From the NCBI GenBank assembly GCA_025024175.1, contig QCXZ01000064.1:49745325-49809324 (forward strand): 64,000 nucleotides of DNA, in the 5' to 3' direction. The notes beneath the pieces were generated by a model, which had not been told where the DNA came from, did not search any database, and saw nothing but the letters and a program-made list of their open reading frames with translations. A program made the position numbers and the translations under genes. The stretch comes from Rhyzopertha dominica. Lineage: Eukaryota; Arthropoda; Insecta; Coleoptera; Bostrichidae. Below are positions 22,676-35,100 of this stretch, piece after piece. Within the stretch, counting starts at the first letter, position 1. Each line of letters opens with the position of its first letter.

Positions 22676-23208
22676 GGGCCCTAAGGGGGGCAAGAGCCCT
22701 TACGTACTTATCTCATAAAAATATTTCATAATTTTGTTTATTTTTGTTCTAATTGACGATTTAACGTACAGCCCGCTGTGACCGAAAGTTTCTCTGTCCA
22801 CTCACCTGAAAATTACATTTTTTGAAACTATTGGTTTGCAAATATTAACATTAAAAGAATGTTTAAAAAATGACTTGTGACAGTAGCTTCGGCGGAAAGA
22901 ACTTCAAACATAATTTAATAAAAAATTGTTTATGAAACTCGGTGTCTTAAAAAGAAGATTTTCTTCAGTGGCTGTTATTTCTATCGAAGAGGAAATTGCA
23001 AAGGATCTATAGCTTATGCTACAGAAATGCAATAAATAGAATGTAAATGTAGGTAATCCCTTTATGGGCGCATGTTGTTGCTTTTTGTGTGGTATTTTTT
23101 ATTTTATTTTTTTAAATTAATTTAATCATTGATTTTTTATGCTTACCCATTTTTTACTTAACCGCCGCCCCTTTGTTATGCCCGGCGCCCCTGGCTCCTG
23201 GCTTTAAG
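22676..23208 (+). pseudogene. hAT transposase relic (C-terminal dimerisation region)
   Basis: At 22874 the frame reads LVTVASAERTSN, matching the VTVASAERSFS signature of hAT dimerisation domains. After a frameshift, RRFSSVAVISIEEEIAKDL and a stop (22952-23012) match the terminal LSSLAVLSIE.EIA signature. The flanks carry GC-rich segments (AGGGCCTGGGCCC on the left; inverted CAGGGGCGCCGGGC on the right) that may be the terminal repeats. It is truncated and frameshifted. Confidence 0.75.
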
Positions 23209-23384
23209 TTCTGATAGTAGGCTGTGAGAAAAAATGTGTAAGCCGTATTTGTGAAACTGACCTAATTTATTAGTTTCTGTTNTATTTGTCCGTTTTGTAT
23301 TGCGTTGTTACTACTTCTTTTGACTAGCTTAAATTATGAACTCGTGTTTATTTTTGCAGGTTTAGGATCCTAATTGTTTAAATT

Positions 23385-25075
23385 AAACAAGCTTTGTGGT
23401 CATATAACGTTTCGATCTTCTATTTAGATCTTTTTCAAATATTATAGTTTTATATTATAACTGATCAATTGACATTAAATTTACAATAATATAAAATGTA
23501 CCTTGGAGTTTGTTCCATCGCCATCGCTATAATTACTTAAATAGCAAATGTTAAAGTATGAGTGTTTGTTATTGTGATATTGTGTTTGTATGTTTCAATG
23601 ATAGTGTTGTAGGTGTTACTCAGTCATTGTACTTCTGTACTGTCGTTTATAAATGTGCTTATGTTTTTAATATATGCATCATTTCCAAAAATTGTCTTTT
23701 ACGTTTATGTGGTTCTGTAGCAATAATTTTGGTGTTTTCGAAGTGTGATTAGTTAGTTGTTCATGTTTTTTCAAAGCAGTTTACTTGTTATTATTTTAAT
23801 GTTGTAGTATCCTGTTTTTTTAGGTATTGTCCCATTTGTCCGATATATTGTTTGTTGAAAGGTTAATTTTTGTGTTTATTGTTTTAGTATGTTTTTTTAT
23901 TTTTTTTGTGTATGTAAGGGGTGAAATGTATGGTAGGGATAAGATATTGCATGATGTACAGTTTTTCTGTTTGTTGTTGTAGGGTAATTGTTATTTATTC
24001 GTATTTTAGTTATTATGTGCAAACTTTCATTTCTAATTTCTGGACTAATTAATTTTATTACTCGGTGTATTGTATTGTTAAAGATAGCTAGTTTTTGTTT
24101 GTAGGGGTGGTCAGACTGATAATTTAAGAATCTTCCTGATGCCGTTGGTTTTGAATACCATCTTGTGATAATTTTGCTATTCTTTTTAATCAGTGTGAGG
24201 TCAATATAGTTAATTTTGTTGTTCTTCTCTGTTTCTATGATATTCTGGTATTATTAAAAACAGATCATCTACATATGTTGTATATAGCTTTATGCAATTT
24301 ACCTTGTTTGTTACTGTTGTTTCTAAATCTTCCATTATCAATTGCGCTGTGCTGCTTGAGATCTGTTTTATCTGTTTATAGAAGTTATTTTAAAATTGAA
24401 AAACAATTTGTAGGTAAATAATGTGAAGTTTAATGCTTTTATAAATTCTGTTTTCAAGATATTTGTATATTGTTATAATTTATGCCAATTTTTTGCGGTA
24501 ATAGGTTCTATCAATGTTATTGATATGCTTGTGTAAAGAGAAATTACGTTCTTAGAAATCATTAATTGGTTATGTATAAATATTGGAAATTTTGTTTAAA
24601 AATTCAAGAGTTAAATTGTTTGCCAGGTTGTATGTTGGTGTTTGTATATTATTTATTATAAATCCAAGAGGGAGGTTGGGTTTGTGTATCTTCGGCTGTT
24701 CGTAAATTTTGGGTGGTAAAGCGTTATTTATTATAAGCCTATATGATGTTTCGTTTGATATATATTGTTGCTTTTTCAAATTTTGTGTCGTTTTTACGAT
24801 GTGTGGCGTTTGCAATGTTGTTTTTTATTATATTGTATGTTGTTTTGTCATTTAATAGATCATACCTTTTCTGTTCATATGATTTTCTGTCCATAACTAA
24901 TGTCATGTCGGATTTATCAAGTATTAGTGTAGTGATTTGAGGGTTGGTTTTGATAAAAGTTTTAGTTGTTTTATATTATATTGTTGGCTTCTTAGTCTGA
25001 TGGCTGTTCTTGTTCTGCTTTATTTTGTTTTTGTAAGCTGTTAAAGTGCACGTTTGAAGTTATGGATCTGCATCT
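23385..25075 (-). pseudogene. Decayed Penelope-like element
   Basis: It is colinear with the full PLE at 42241-44773. From high to low coordinates: NNALPPKIYEQPKIHKP near 24725-24680 (RT), a degraded YVDD region near 24270, and NKQYIGQMGQYL near 23860-23820 (the GIY-YIG endonuclease). At 23403-23440 there is the terminal motif GAAAAAGATCT..AGATCGAAACGTTA. Frameshifts and deletions are scattered throughout, including loss around the palm region. It is older than the copy at 42241. Confidence 0.85.
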
Positions 25076-26794
25076 CATACTGGGTAAAACTGACATGAAT
25101 TGTGCGCTGCAACACGTGAAATACTATCCGAGCCGACCGTCATAAAATTGTTAGTATCTATTTATAGAAGATTTAGAGAACATGCCACTTTGAGGAAAAG
25201 TTCTGGTAATGTGGGGTGTTCGTACTGGAAGAAGTCATGAATATTGTCGTAGTTTCTGAATAGCTTATTGTTATATACGTCTTTATTATTTGAAAACCAT
25301 ACTTAATATTATCAGTTATTCAATTTATATTACAACACAAGAACTCTAGATACATTTATTAAGGATAAGACAATATTAATAAGAAGGCAGAAATTTTTCT
25401 AACAAATTGTATAAGGGGGTAGTGTGGGGGAAGGTCGTGAATTATACGGAACTCTTAGTTATCTCGGTTAACGATAGGTTTGCCTGGATCGCCAGTTCCA
25501 CCAAGATTCTAAGGGATTTGCAGTATTTCACTCATTCCAAATGAAATTGGTTCAGTTTCAGGGCAATTACCTAATATGTGTTAGCTTCCTTATAAGGTTC
25601 CAAAATAACGTCATTAAGAACTGCTTAGCGCTGAACCTGTTATTAAATTTGGGGAACTCGGCGTAACGAGCGCATCTTGTGAAAACTGGTAGTGCCACAG
25701 CAACCGTTTGAAGAATCAAACCACTTTTCAGAATTCTTTCTTTGGAAAAGTTTTAAGTCAATATTCACATATGCATGTAGCTCCATACTTTCTAAACTAT
25801 TAGTTTAACTGCGCCTCTTGCGGAGATACATATTCAAGGATAATTCTTAGAGTGATAATCATATACAATTATTCAGGCTTTCACGGCCAGCGTCGATACC
25901 AGTAAAGACATTTATGGGTTCAAACTTACGAATTGGTATTGAACAAATTAAGCTAAATGTCCATAATGAGTTCTAATTATCGCACGTATTTTTACCCATT
26001 TATATTTACTGCTGTTGCCTCGTATGGCAATATCATAAATGATTCGTCGGTACCGAGTTTTATTTTAGTCGCTCTTCGATTTTCGAGGAGACTTTCGTGT
26101 ATTGTACCCGTAAGTTAACCATGTGATCGACCAAAATAATCGCGATATGAAGTAATGCACATATTAAAGAGTTATGAATGCTACTGAAGTATGTTTTATC
26201 ATGTTCAAAAAAGGAAGCTATGTTTTATGGTTATACATTGTGCTGATATGTTCAATACTTGAATTAAATTATAGAGCAAGTTAATAAAAGTGTAACATTA
26301 TCATAAGGGGTATAATAAGTATGATTAAAGTACTACTGATATGTTCACCCAAGTTTTAGCAGTGCCGATAGCTAATCCGCGACATTCAACATCCCTATAG
26401 TGTGTTAAAGTTAACTAGTAATTAATACCTAATAAATTAATTATATATACCTCATCGTGCATAGTATCAGTTTACAAGATCAATATGCGGAACTCTTTCT
26501 AATTTTAATAACTCTTTCCTCTCATGGGCGGTATACTTAAACAAAGAAGAAATAACGTCGCTAATAGGAACACTTATTTTATAAGAAAATACCTTTCATA
26601 TTAGTTAAGTGAAAGAACGAATAAAGCAAGAAATTACAGGATTTTATTGATAAAAATTGGCTTTCCAGCCCCATCTGGGATGAATTTCAACTAAAAAATA
26701 CAATACCCCCTGCATTTAGATGAATTAGGTCAAATTTTGCAATTTTCGAAATACTGAATGTTCAGCCAGCATCAGCTGGACTGCATCTATTCAC
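25076..26794. other. No supported feature
   Basis: AT-rich DNA beyond the decayed PLE. No coding, RNA or terminal-repeat signal was found. Confidence 0.45.
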
Positions 26795-27130
26795 CTTTTT
26801 AATCAACTTTAATAGAGACATAGCCGGATGGTGGGAGTTTTCAGCAACAAGAGGCTCGTTGTCATCAACGACCTTACATGGCACGTCAGAAGATAAAAAA
26901 TCTGTTAATGTTCAAACCAACGTTCAAACCAATATTAGATCGTAATAGGTATGTAACTGTTGGAAAAATTAATAACAGCAGAAATTCATAGGTGTCCTAA
27001 ATCACTAGCAACAAATTTCGGAACTGTAATGTTTCCAATTTAAGTGGTTATTAATATTTCGGATATAGTGCCCCAAAAACGTGGAAGAACTGTTATAAGA
27101 AGGTGCCGGATGAAGGAGATTTTGAAAAAT
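26795..27130. repeat. Dispersed repeat, copy 2
   Basis: Ordered similarity to 20027-20350 in the same orientation. Family not identified. Confidence 0.4.
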
Positions 27131-27436
27131 TTATGACAAGAAGAATCAACAGGTTTATGATCTCCAAGCTTTCATTCATATTCTTATTATTTCACTAATC
27201 GACAATAGTTAATCTGATACAAGATTAGTTTTGGTACATAAGTACTGTAATCAAATAAATATAATACAATAACATTGTTATTTAGTAAAGAAGTTTGGCA
27301 AACACTCATTTGACAACAAAAAATATTTCATTCATTTATTCGCCTACATTGTGCTGACCTTTCAAAGCTTCCTACTTTGGTTATTATACTTCTTCAGTGC
27401 CTTACCCCTTATTTATATCGTTTTCTTTTTCAAAGC

Positions 27437-27664
27437 TCATTCCACAATCACATCCAACTCGCCCGCTAAATAATTCGCGAACTTATCCGGAGCACATTTG
27501 TGCAACTCAGGAGGAACCATCAATGTTTTAGAGGGGTCAGAAGGGTAATAACCGTTACAAGGGTATCCCTGCCATAGATACGAATAACACCTATTGCCAT
27601 ATACTGAAATGGCTTTAGGGTTACCGCTGGGACTACACGCGAACAAGACAAGAACTTCTCGCAT
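27437..27664 (-). CDS. Possible small cysteine-containing protein or single exon
   Basis: The 75-codon frame has balanced codon use and four cysteines (positions about 10, 26, 36 and 57) with Tyr- and Pro-rich spacing: NRCYSYLWQGYPCNGYYPSD, then VPPELHKCAPDKFANYLAGE. The start is at 27664; a stop lies eight codons upstream in frame, so either this ATG starts the protein or a splice acceptor lies just before it. There is no convincing signal peptide. It could be a short secreted protein, a last exon, or a chance frame; I do not recognise the family. Confidence 0.4.
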   Translation of the reverse strand: MREVLVLFACSPSGNPKAISVYGNRCYSYLWQGYPCNGYYPSDPSKTLMVPPELHKCAPDKFANYLAGELDVIVE

Positions 27665-28305
27665 TGTTGCGGTGACTATTCACTCATCATTAATCAAGTA
27701 GTGTGTCGTAATCATTTGGGATTAATTACCCCGTGATGGATTTCTATATCTGTTGATGATTATGAATGGAACATCTTGGATACAATATTTTTAGGCTAGC
27801 GTTCAACTTGTCTAATTCTGTAACTCTACATTATTTAAAACACTATTAGACATAAGGTGGTTGTGCTTTAGAAATCTACCGCAAACAATAATAGCCTGCT
27901 AAGCTTCCGCAGTTGTTAACTACAAATATGGATTAATGAAGACGGACACGGTAATATTCGTGAATCCGACAATTCAGCACTTAAGCCGGACTTTATTCTA
28001 TGGATCAGTTCAGTAAATAAATAAACAAACTGATGACAGGTATGCAAAATTTATTTTTTTATGAATTATGGAATGATGATCGTTAGCTTGCTTTTCAGCT
28101 CTTTTTAATTATTGAGATCATCATTTCTTCCACTACTAGTTATATTAAGATTTTTATGACTAGTGGTGTTCTCTATATTCTGTATTTTACAATGCGGAAA
28201 TAATTCAAATATTTTAAATCTCTCACTAGCATTGCAAAGTGTCAAGCAAGTTTGCATAAGATCTAAGCTTTATTGAATGTAAAAGGACTGATAAGGGCAT
28301 AACAT
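27665..28305. other. No supported feature
   Basis: AT-rich sequence ending at the left duplication of the hAT element. Confidence 0.45.
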
Positions 28306-29536
28306 CAGTGATGGGCGTTTACGCGTAAATTATAATTTTCTACGTTACATGCGTAGAAAATGTAGATAAAGCACTTTGGCGTAGATTTTAAGTAGAAAAT
28401 ATAAAACGAGTATATTATGGCTAAAATGTATTAAGTACATACTAAAACAAAATGAAATTAGTTTGATTCTAATTTCCCTGGTTTGTTGACTTCTCCATGA
28501 GTCAAATTTCTTAAAATTTTATAGTTTTTTCTAATACGCTAAATAGACACAGCCGTTGCTTTTTATTATATTAAGGTCTTCGCAAATAAGTAGAAATCGA
28601 CTTCTTATGTTAAAATAGTGTTTACTCTTCTTTCTTTGCCAAGCTTACGATTTTTATTTCAAATCTTCATCAGGGCTTCTATAAACATTTACAATGGTAC
28701 ATAAGTATAACAACATGTAGTTGAACCTTACTGAAAATGCGGTTTATAATAAGGGGCCAACTAAAGCATGCAAAATACGATCCATTTATGTATAATGTTA
28801 TTTGGTATTTGAAGTTTTGATTTTAGACAGATTAATGACAAAATCTGAAAGTTGCAACATAGCTATCACATTTTTTATAAATAACTGCACGGTTTACTAA
28901 ACATTTTTATTTTCTTAACTTATGATTTTAATATGTCTGAGACAATAAATAGGTGTAAATGTAAATATTATATTACAAACTTGCATATCATGTTTCAGTA
29001 AGTAGTCAGTGTATACAAACGGTTTTTTTACTTCTTTGAAACACAAAAGACAAAGCATATGTTTACGACATCTTTCCTTCCACAACTATATTAAGTTGTT
29101 TTCCTAACACACTATCAAATTTGGTACCGCAGTTACAAGTTGATTTTTTTCCAAAGAATTTTATTACTACAACACAACTAGTTGGTCATAGTTAGTTGCT
29201 TCTTTAGATCAATGTATCTAGTTCAGCAACAAGAACTGCTTGTGTACCCTGTTGATCTGCTTTCAAAGAATTTGCGATAAAAGAACATGAGTAGCTTATG
29301 AAATTTCTGTACAGTTTACAGTCATTAAGAAGTCCATTTGACCGACTGAGGGCTTCAAAGTGCTTTTCACAGCACGCTTGTCGGTAATAGACACCATTAA
29401 ATAACTAAATATTTCTAAATTTCTGATTATCTACACAATGCTATTTTCTACAGTAGAATTTCAAAGTAGAATATTACATAGTTTACGCGTAGAAAACAGC
29501 GTAATCTACATGGCGTATTCTACGCGCCCTTCACTG
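28306..29536. mobile_element. Non-autonomous hAT element
   Basis: Terminal repeats CAGTGATGGGCG and inverted CAGTGAAGGGCG enclose 1,231 bp. The 8-bp flanks CATAACAT and CATAAAAT match at 7 of 8 positions, as expected for an ageing hAT duplication. Subterminal copies of the TTTACGCGTA / GTAGAAAA motif occur in inverted orientation at both ends and are likely transposase-binding repeats. Inside I found only decayed short frames, so transposition would need a transposase supplied in trans. Confidence 0.8.
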
Positions 29537-32043
29537 CATAAAATATATACTATTCGTGGAACCAGAATGGAGCTTGCATATGGCTGACTACTGTTTTCGC
29601 TTTGGCAATGGCGTAGGGCAGTATGTTTGAGACAATTAATTATTGTATAGAATATATTTACCATTCTTTAAATTAGTAAAGAATTATATAAGTCAATCAG
29701 AGTACAGCTGTGAAAACGTCTAGAAGGGTACATTATATGGGGTTTTAGCGAAAACAAACTAGATCCATGTCACGTAATCGCTCATGTCAGTCAATTTTAC
29801 TGCGCCTGTGCATACATCGCGATTGTTGTATGTTGTTCATACCCATTAAAAACCCTTAAAATTTAGTATTAAAAACATTTACATATGAAACGTTACTTTC
29901 TATTTATTGGTATCAAGGAACAACCACAAGACGCGCATCTATATGTGTTGGACCGTTTAGATATAAAACTGATGTTTAAGCTTATGACAATGGCAGCTAC
30001 GAACAATTGAAATAATGGAGTTTCAACATGGCCGTTTCTGCGTTTTCATAGGATCTAAGCATACTAGCAGTGGAATGTTAATGTTTATGTACACTTAAGA
30101 AGCATGTATGAAGGGAAAGGAAAAGGAGCACGTGCGTTTAACGAACGTGCTCTGAGCGAACCACACATTTTGCGTGCTTCGAGCGAACCAAGCGCAGGTA
30201 GTCGTATCGCACCCGTGTTGTGAGCGAACCAAATAATTAAAGAGATATGAATTCCGAATGGCATGCTAAATGCGATTCTTTAATAGGACGTATTAGTAAA
30301 ATTAATGTAAATGTATTGAAGTGCATTAAAATCACTATCACAAACTTATAAAAAAAACTGGTTAATTACCTGGTTAATTACATTTACTGCATTTACACAC
30401 AGTTTCATTTGAAATATAAATAAATAAAAAATAAATATAATGCAGATCTTATGTAAATGACAATCTGTACGTTAATAACAACACAATTAAAAATAGTGAC
30501 CCATAAGACACGATAAATCCCTCTATAGTTCTCATATGAAATCGGTAATTTAGGGATAAGTTTTGAAGTTGTCTTCTCGTTATAATTTGTATGTTATTAA
30601 TCAAATAATATAATACAAAGCACAACGATATTTTTACCAATTTATGATCAAGCATTCGTACAAAAAGGGACTTCGTAAATAAAATTCAAATACTAACACC
30701 AAATATACGTGCCTACACATATTTAGAAAGTTTGCTTTGTGTCATGTAATGGGTAAGTTATTTATTACTATATTTGTGATGACTGAGGGATATACATCTA
30801 TAACCAACAAAATGATGAAATTTAAAATTAAAGCATTCAGTGGTTCTAGAAAGTTCGGCAAAAATTTGCTCTTGAAATTAAGAAAAGAATATATTTAAAA
30901 ATGGATATTTGGACTAGCCCTAGAAAATTGGGCCAAATCTAAATATAAATAATGGTGCATTTCTTATCTAAAACCAAATATAGATGCTACTCGTAAATCG
31001 TATTTCAGCTAGTCGCTGATCAGTTTCAGCTGGATAGAACTATGTATATTTTGAAATTTATTCTCAAACAGTGACACGACAAACTACGTAAAAAACAACA
31101 CTATGTTGGCCAGCAAAACATTCACTAGAATCTACGTTGGTTTATATATAAACTTTTTTTAAACATTAATTTTATAATTATAATAATAATGTCAGAGAAA
31201 ATTTAACTGCTATGGTTTATATTAATTTATCATTTAAAAGCACATTTTAGTAGTTTTGCTCAAGTAGCAACATACGAGTGCAGTTTCAGAAGGTTAAATA
31301 GTACAGCTGTGTAAGCTTCTTTACTCTCCTTAATAGCTACCATAACGTCAACTGCAAGTTGATATTTCGTTTTGTAGTTACCATAAAAACAGCAAATCGA
31401 TAGTACAAACAAACTTATTTGCTAGTTCTCCAAATGAAACACAAGCGTGTTGTTTGACAACTGGGTACATAAATATATTTATCCATATAAGTGCAATAAT
31501 ATCAGAAAGCTTCTTTTTGGTGTTTACAATGTTTGCCGTTTTGGAAGAATCGAAAGGACGCAGAAGTGCATGTTATAGTACCTCTTAGACTCTCGTTATT
31601 CTTCCTAATTGCCATTTGTGTGTAATTAAACATGATAACGCTGGCCAGAACTTTGTATATTCATCCTGTTATTTATGTTATACCGAGTACTCATAAAATT
31701 TAAAGCATGTCATGTGAGAGACATCTTACGAAGCATATTTTGACAAAGCAGAGATACTTGTTCGTTTCGTATTCCTATTCATTCGTCGTTTATTCAAATT
31801 TAATTCGTCGATTAGCTCGTGCAGAATAGCCAAACAAAAGAGATTTATATATTGATAAACAAGGAATTAGTTTTTACATCATCTAATATATTAATGAACA
31901 TTCTCGCCAATAATAAAAGCTTCAAAGGATTTAAAAAAATTTGCTGAATCTAATCAAGGTTAATTATCGCCTGAATGAGATAATGCGCATTAGAGAAAGC
32001 AGCTTCACCTACCGGTAGTTAAATTTGATGTATAATATATGCT
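29537..32043. other. Mostly featureless AT-rich DNA with one motif cluster
   Basis: Apart from the GAGCGAACCA cluster at 30125-30231, nothing coding or repetitive could be supported. The 68-codon minus-strand frame at 30655-30449 is probably chance. Confidence 0.4.
30125..30231. repeat. Hairpin plus three GAGCGAACCA motifs
   Basis: GAGCACGT..ACGTGCTC can form an 8-bp stem (30126-30152). It is followed by GAGCGAACCA at 30154, 30181 and 30222 in the same orientation. The patch is GC-richer than its surroundings. It could be a cluster of protein-binding sites or part of an unknown repeat. Confidence 0.5.
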
Positions 32044-32138
32044 GCTTTGACCTCGAATCTGAATATGGTTTTGGTAATGGAGTAAGAGCATATTTGACTA
32101 ACAATCAAAAGGTCTCGGGTTCGATTCCCGGTCAAAGC
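32044..32138 (+). repeat. tRNA-derived SINE-like sequence
   Basis: GCTTTGACC and GGTCAAAGC form a perfect 9-bp closing stem. Inside are a D-arm-like TGGTAATGGAGTAAGAGCA, an anticodon arm TTTGA-CTAACAA-TCAAA (anticodon AAC by position) and a T arm with box B GGGTTCGATTCCC. Some 16-20 extra bases between acceptor and D arm depart from a normal tRNA. It is the best preserved of the three related copies (also 17971 and 19127). Confidence 0.6.
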
Positions 32139-32952
32139 TCTTCCGACGTCCCTGAACATCGGTTACTAAAAACACAACCCGATTAAAAAACAACGTCCTC
32201 TAAGTTTTATACAAAACTGCAAACTGTTAAATCCTAGCTACGTATTCGATTTGTAATGCGGTTCATCATAATCATACCCTAGATTGTTGATACAAATAGG
32301 TACATCACTTTGCTCCATCTTCTGAATTATTCTCTATATTTGTTTAGGCTTAGACAAAAATAGCAAAAATACATTCAGCTCTGCAAAAATCGGTTTAGCT
32401 ACAATGAGTGTCACGCAAACACATTGTACGCGAGGAAATTGGCTGATGGGAAGATTAATCTTTAATTTTTTAGTAGTAATGGAAGAAAAACTAAAAAGTG
32501 CACTGTGTTGCACTTGATTTTCTTGAAACAGTTGCATAAGCCTGACACTTTTGTAAAACCGCTCTCCTGTTCAAATAAATGAAATGTAGCATGTTAATTA
32601 GTTAAATCAATATCAAGCTAGTACAAGAAGACTACAGTCAGTCCAAATTTGTGAAAATAACCGTTACCGTGCAGACGTATAATCTGCTCTCTCATATGAT
32701 ACATTTGTAAAGCGAAAAAACCGCTAGATCCTGAATATAAACAACCTTTTTTATCGTATAGAGAAAGAATAAGGTCAGGTAATACCAAGCCTTTGGTATA
32801 TAGGCAAAACCAGTTCTATGTCGTGCTGTCTGCACTAGACCTAAACTGCACTGATGTGCTATAATGAAAGCGAAGTAGATCTATTTGCAGTTGGTTGTGG
32901 TGTACACAGCACATCATAGACATGCATTTTAAGATATTACAAGCTTAGTCTA
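32139..32952. other. No supported feature
   Basis: AT-rich DNA up to the left end of the SAM-domain element. TGTGGTGTACAC at 32887-32898 is the inverse of a sequence just at the right end of that element and may belong to it. Confidence 0.4.
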
Positions 32953-33490
32953 CACAGAGAAAAATGAATTTGTCAAATGAACACTTCTTCGTTTGTTAAC
33001 CAGTGGAATATTGGTTCAACTGCAAAACAGTCTAGGTAAACTTCAATAAGTGTTTACTTTAACAGATTTGAATTGTCACACAAAATCTCTTAGCTTAATG
33101 TGCATTGGGTTTTGAACAAAAGAGTCAACATAAAATATGATTAATTTAACTCATTACTTTATGTTGGCATGTCATTCAATTAGATGTTTTGTTTAAAAAT
33201 GTTTTGCATTTCTTTTAAAGTATTAAAGCGTTCAGACACAAGTGTAGCGAAAGTTGCTTTAAGCGTAATAGATATTTATTTGTATAATACTTTCAACGTT
33301 AGGTTAAAAACCCGTCATGTCCAACTAAACTGCTAAATACGTTATTTCAACATGTTCAAATGTTGAAATTGCCCCCACCCCTACTGTTCTTGTCGGATGT
33401 CGCTCAGTGGCATTTTCGCTCCATTTTTCCACGTACTTGCATGGTCGCATGGTACAAAGTTAAAGTTAGTGTTAGTGTTAGTTTGAGGCA

Positions 33491-33545
33491 ATGGAGAACC
33501 TCTTGAGGTATTGGGTATTTCCTCAGTACATTGATGCATTCAAAG
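33491..33545 (+). CDS. SAM-domain protein, exon 1
   Basis: The start codon at 33491 opens MENLLRYWVFPQYIDAFK, the first helices of a sterile alpha motif (W..LG..Y...F pattern). A donor GTAAG follows in phase 1, and the leftover G joins AA of exon 2 to give Glu. The upstream 150 bp are locally GC-richer and could hold the promoter. The start is preferred because it begins directly at the domain. Confidence 0.7.
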
Positions 33546-34880
33546 GTAAGTTACAATGTTTTTGTTTTAAAATGATACGATTAAAGTAGGTGCCATGTGC
33601 CATGTATGAAACGCATTTACCCATCAGAACCGGTGCGCAATTGCCAACGCGTGTCGAAGTATTAGGTATTAAATAATTATGGTTTAGTAATAATAGTATA
33701 AATTCATGATTCACCTACAAACATTTGTAACATCATTTTATTAAATATGCTCTTGTCTTAACTTTCATCAATATTCTCATTCTAACGTTCTATGTCAACT
33801 GTAAAGGCACAGACTATATATATGTAATTTTAAATCCTACAGATGCATAACTATTACTAGGTTAAATATACAAAATAAGCGGAGCAACTCATTGTATATA
33901 TACATACCAATTTATAGGTATTACTTGTACTTGTACTTAAATTCATGTGTGAATGTTTTTTAGGATTCTTACTAAAACATGAGTGCACTTTTCGCAATGA
34001 CGTAAAAGACAACAAGAGGTAGCACAAACTAGGGAGTTGGAGTAATAAAATGTGACGGCCGCCATATTGAGAAGCAACTTTCCATAATTTTTGTTCCGTC
34101 AAATTCTGTGAAGCCGTTTTGCTGGTGTCTGAAAAGTTATGTTGCATTAACAATTTTTGGAATAGGTAATATAAGTGTTTACATATTAGGTTTGAAATTG
34201 TATTCTGTTAAAAATAGATATTTTGTTCNANTAAATATATTTTATATTATTTTATCCGGTATGTTGGACAACGGTGAATTTAAAGTTATATAATGACAAC
34301 AGTTTCCCTAAGTACTTGTAGTCTTGAGGAAGCTGCTAAATAAATAAGTAGTAAAACTGTTGGCATAATATAACTCTTCACTATTGTCCAACATACCCGA
34401 TAAAATTATATAAAATATATCCAGTGGAACAATCAATCTACATGTATACATAATATAATAATAATAATCAAACCTGGAATATAAACACATATTACAAAAA
34501 TTTTAAACAAACATAACGTTTCTGATACGTGCAAAGTGGCTCACAGACTCTGACCGAACAAAAACTGAGGAAAGTGACCTCTCAAAATAATATATAATAA
34601 TTTAAAACGGTTGATGATTAAATATTATAATTTACAGTTGTAGTTTAAAATAGATTGTGTTACCTACTTTCGGTTAAAGCAAATTTACTTATAAAATGCC
34701 TTTTGTGAAGAATTCTATCTTTACATCGTGCATGATATCATTAACACAAATCACAAAAAAAACCAGTAGTAACAGCGATATGTCGTAGGCATATTCATTT
34801 TTTATCATTCAGTATAAATCAAGAAAATTAACGAAGATTTATCTTATGTAAAAATAATTGTTACTCTTTGATTTACACAG

Positions 34881-35035
34881 AACAAGATACCGATGAAGAT
34901 GCATTATTACTATTAACTGAAGAAGGGCTCAAAGAAATAATTCCAAAAGTCGGCCCTAGGATGAAATTCCTAGCCAAATTGAAAGCTTTCCAAACGTTGA
35001 ATACAATCTCATTTGTTGTGGCAGAAGAAGACAAT
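34881..35035 (+). CDS. SAM-domain protein, exon 2
   Basis: After the acceptor ATTTACACAG the frame reads (E)QDTDEDALLLLTEEGLKEI, then IPKVGPRMKFLAKL. This is the C-terminal half of the SAM domain, with the typical LLLLTEEDLKEL and GPRxKxL positions. It ends in phase 0 at a GTAAGA donor. SAM domains mediate protein self-association. The join with exon 1 is supported by matching phases and by domain continuity. Confidence 0.75.
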
Positions 35036-35100
35036 GTAAGAATATTTATTCAGTTTTGGTGATGTAATATCATCTATTTACAGATTTACTTATGTTACAG

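Noticed and set aside
28657..28673. CTGATGA..GAAA pair on the minus strand inside the hAT element at 28306
   Set aside because: Only six bases (AGATTT) separate the two boxes, so no stem II can form, and no GUC follows in position. Not a hammerhead.
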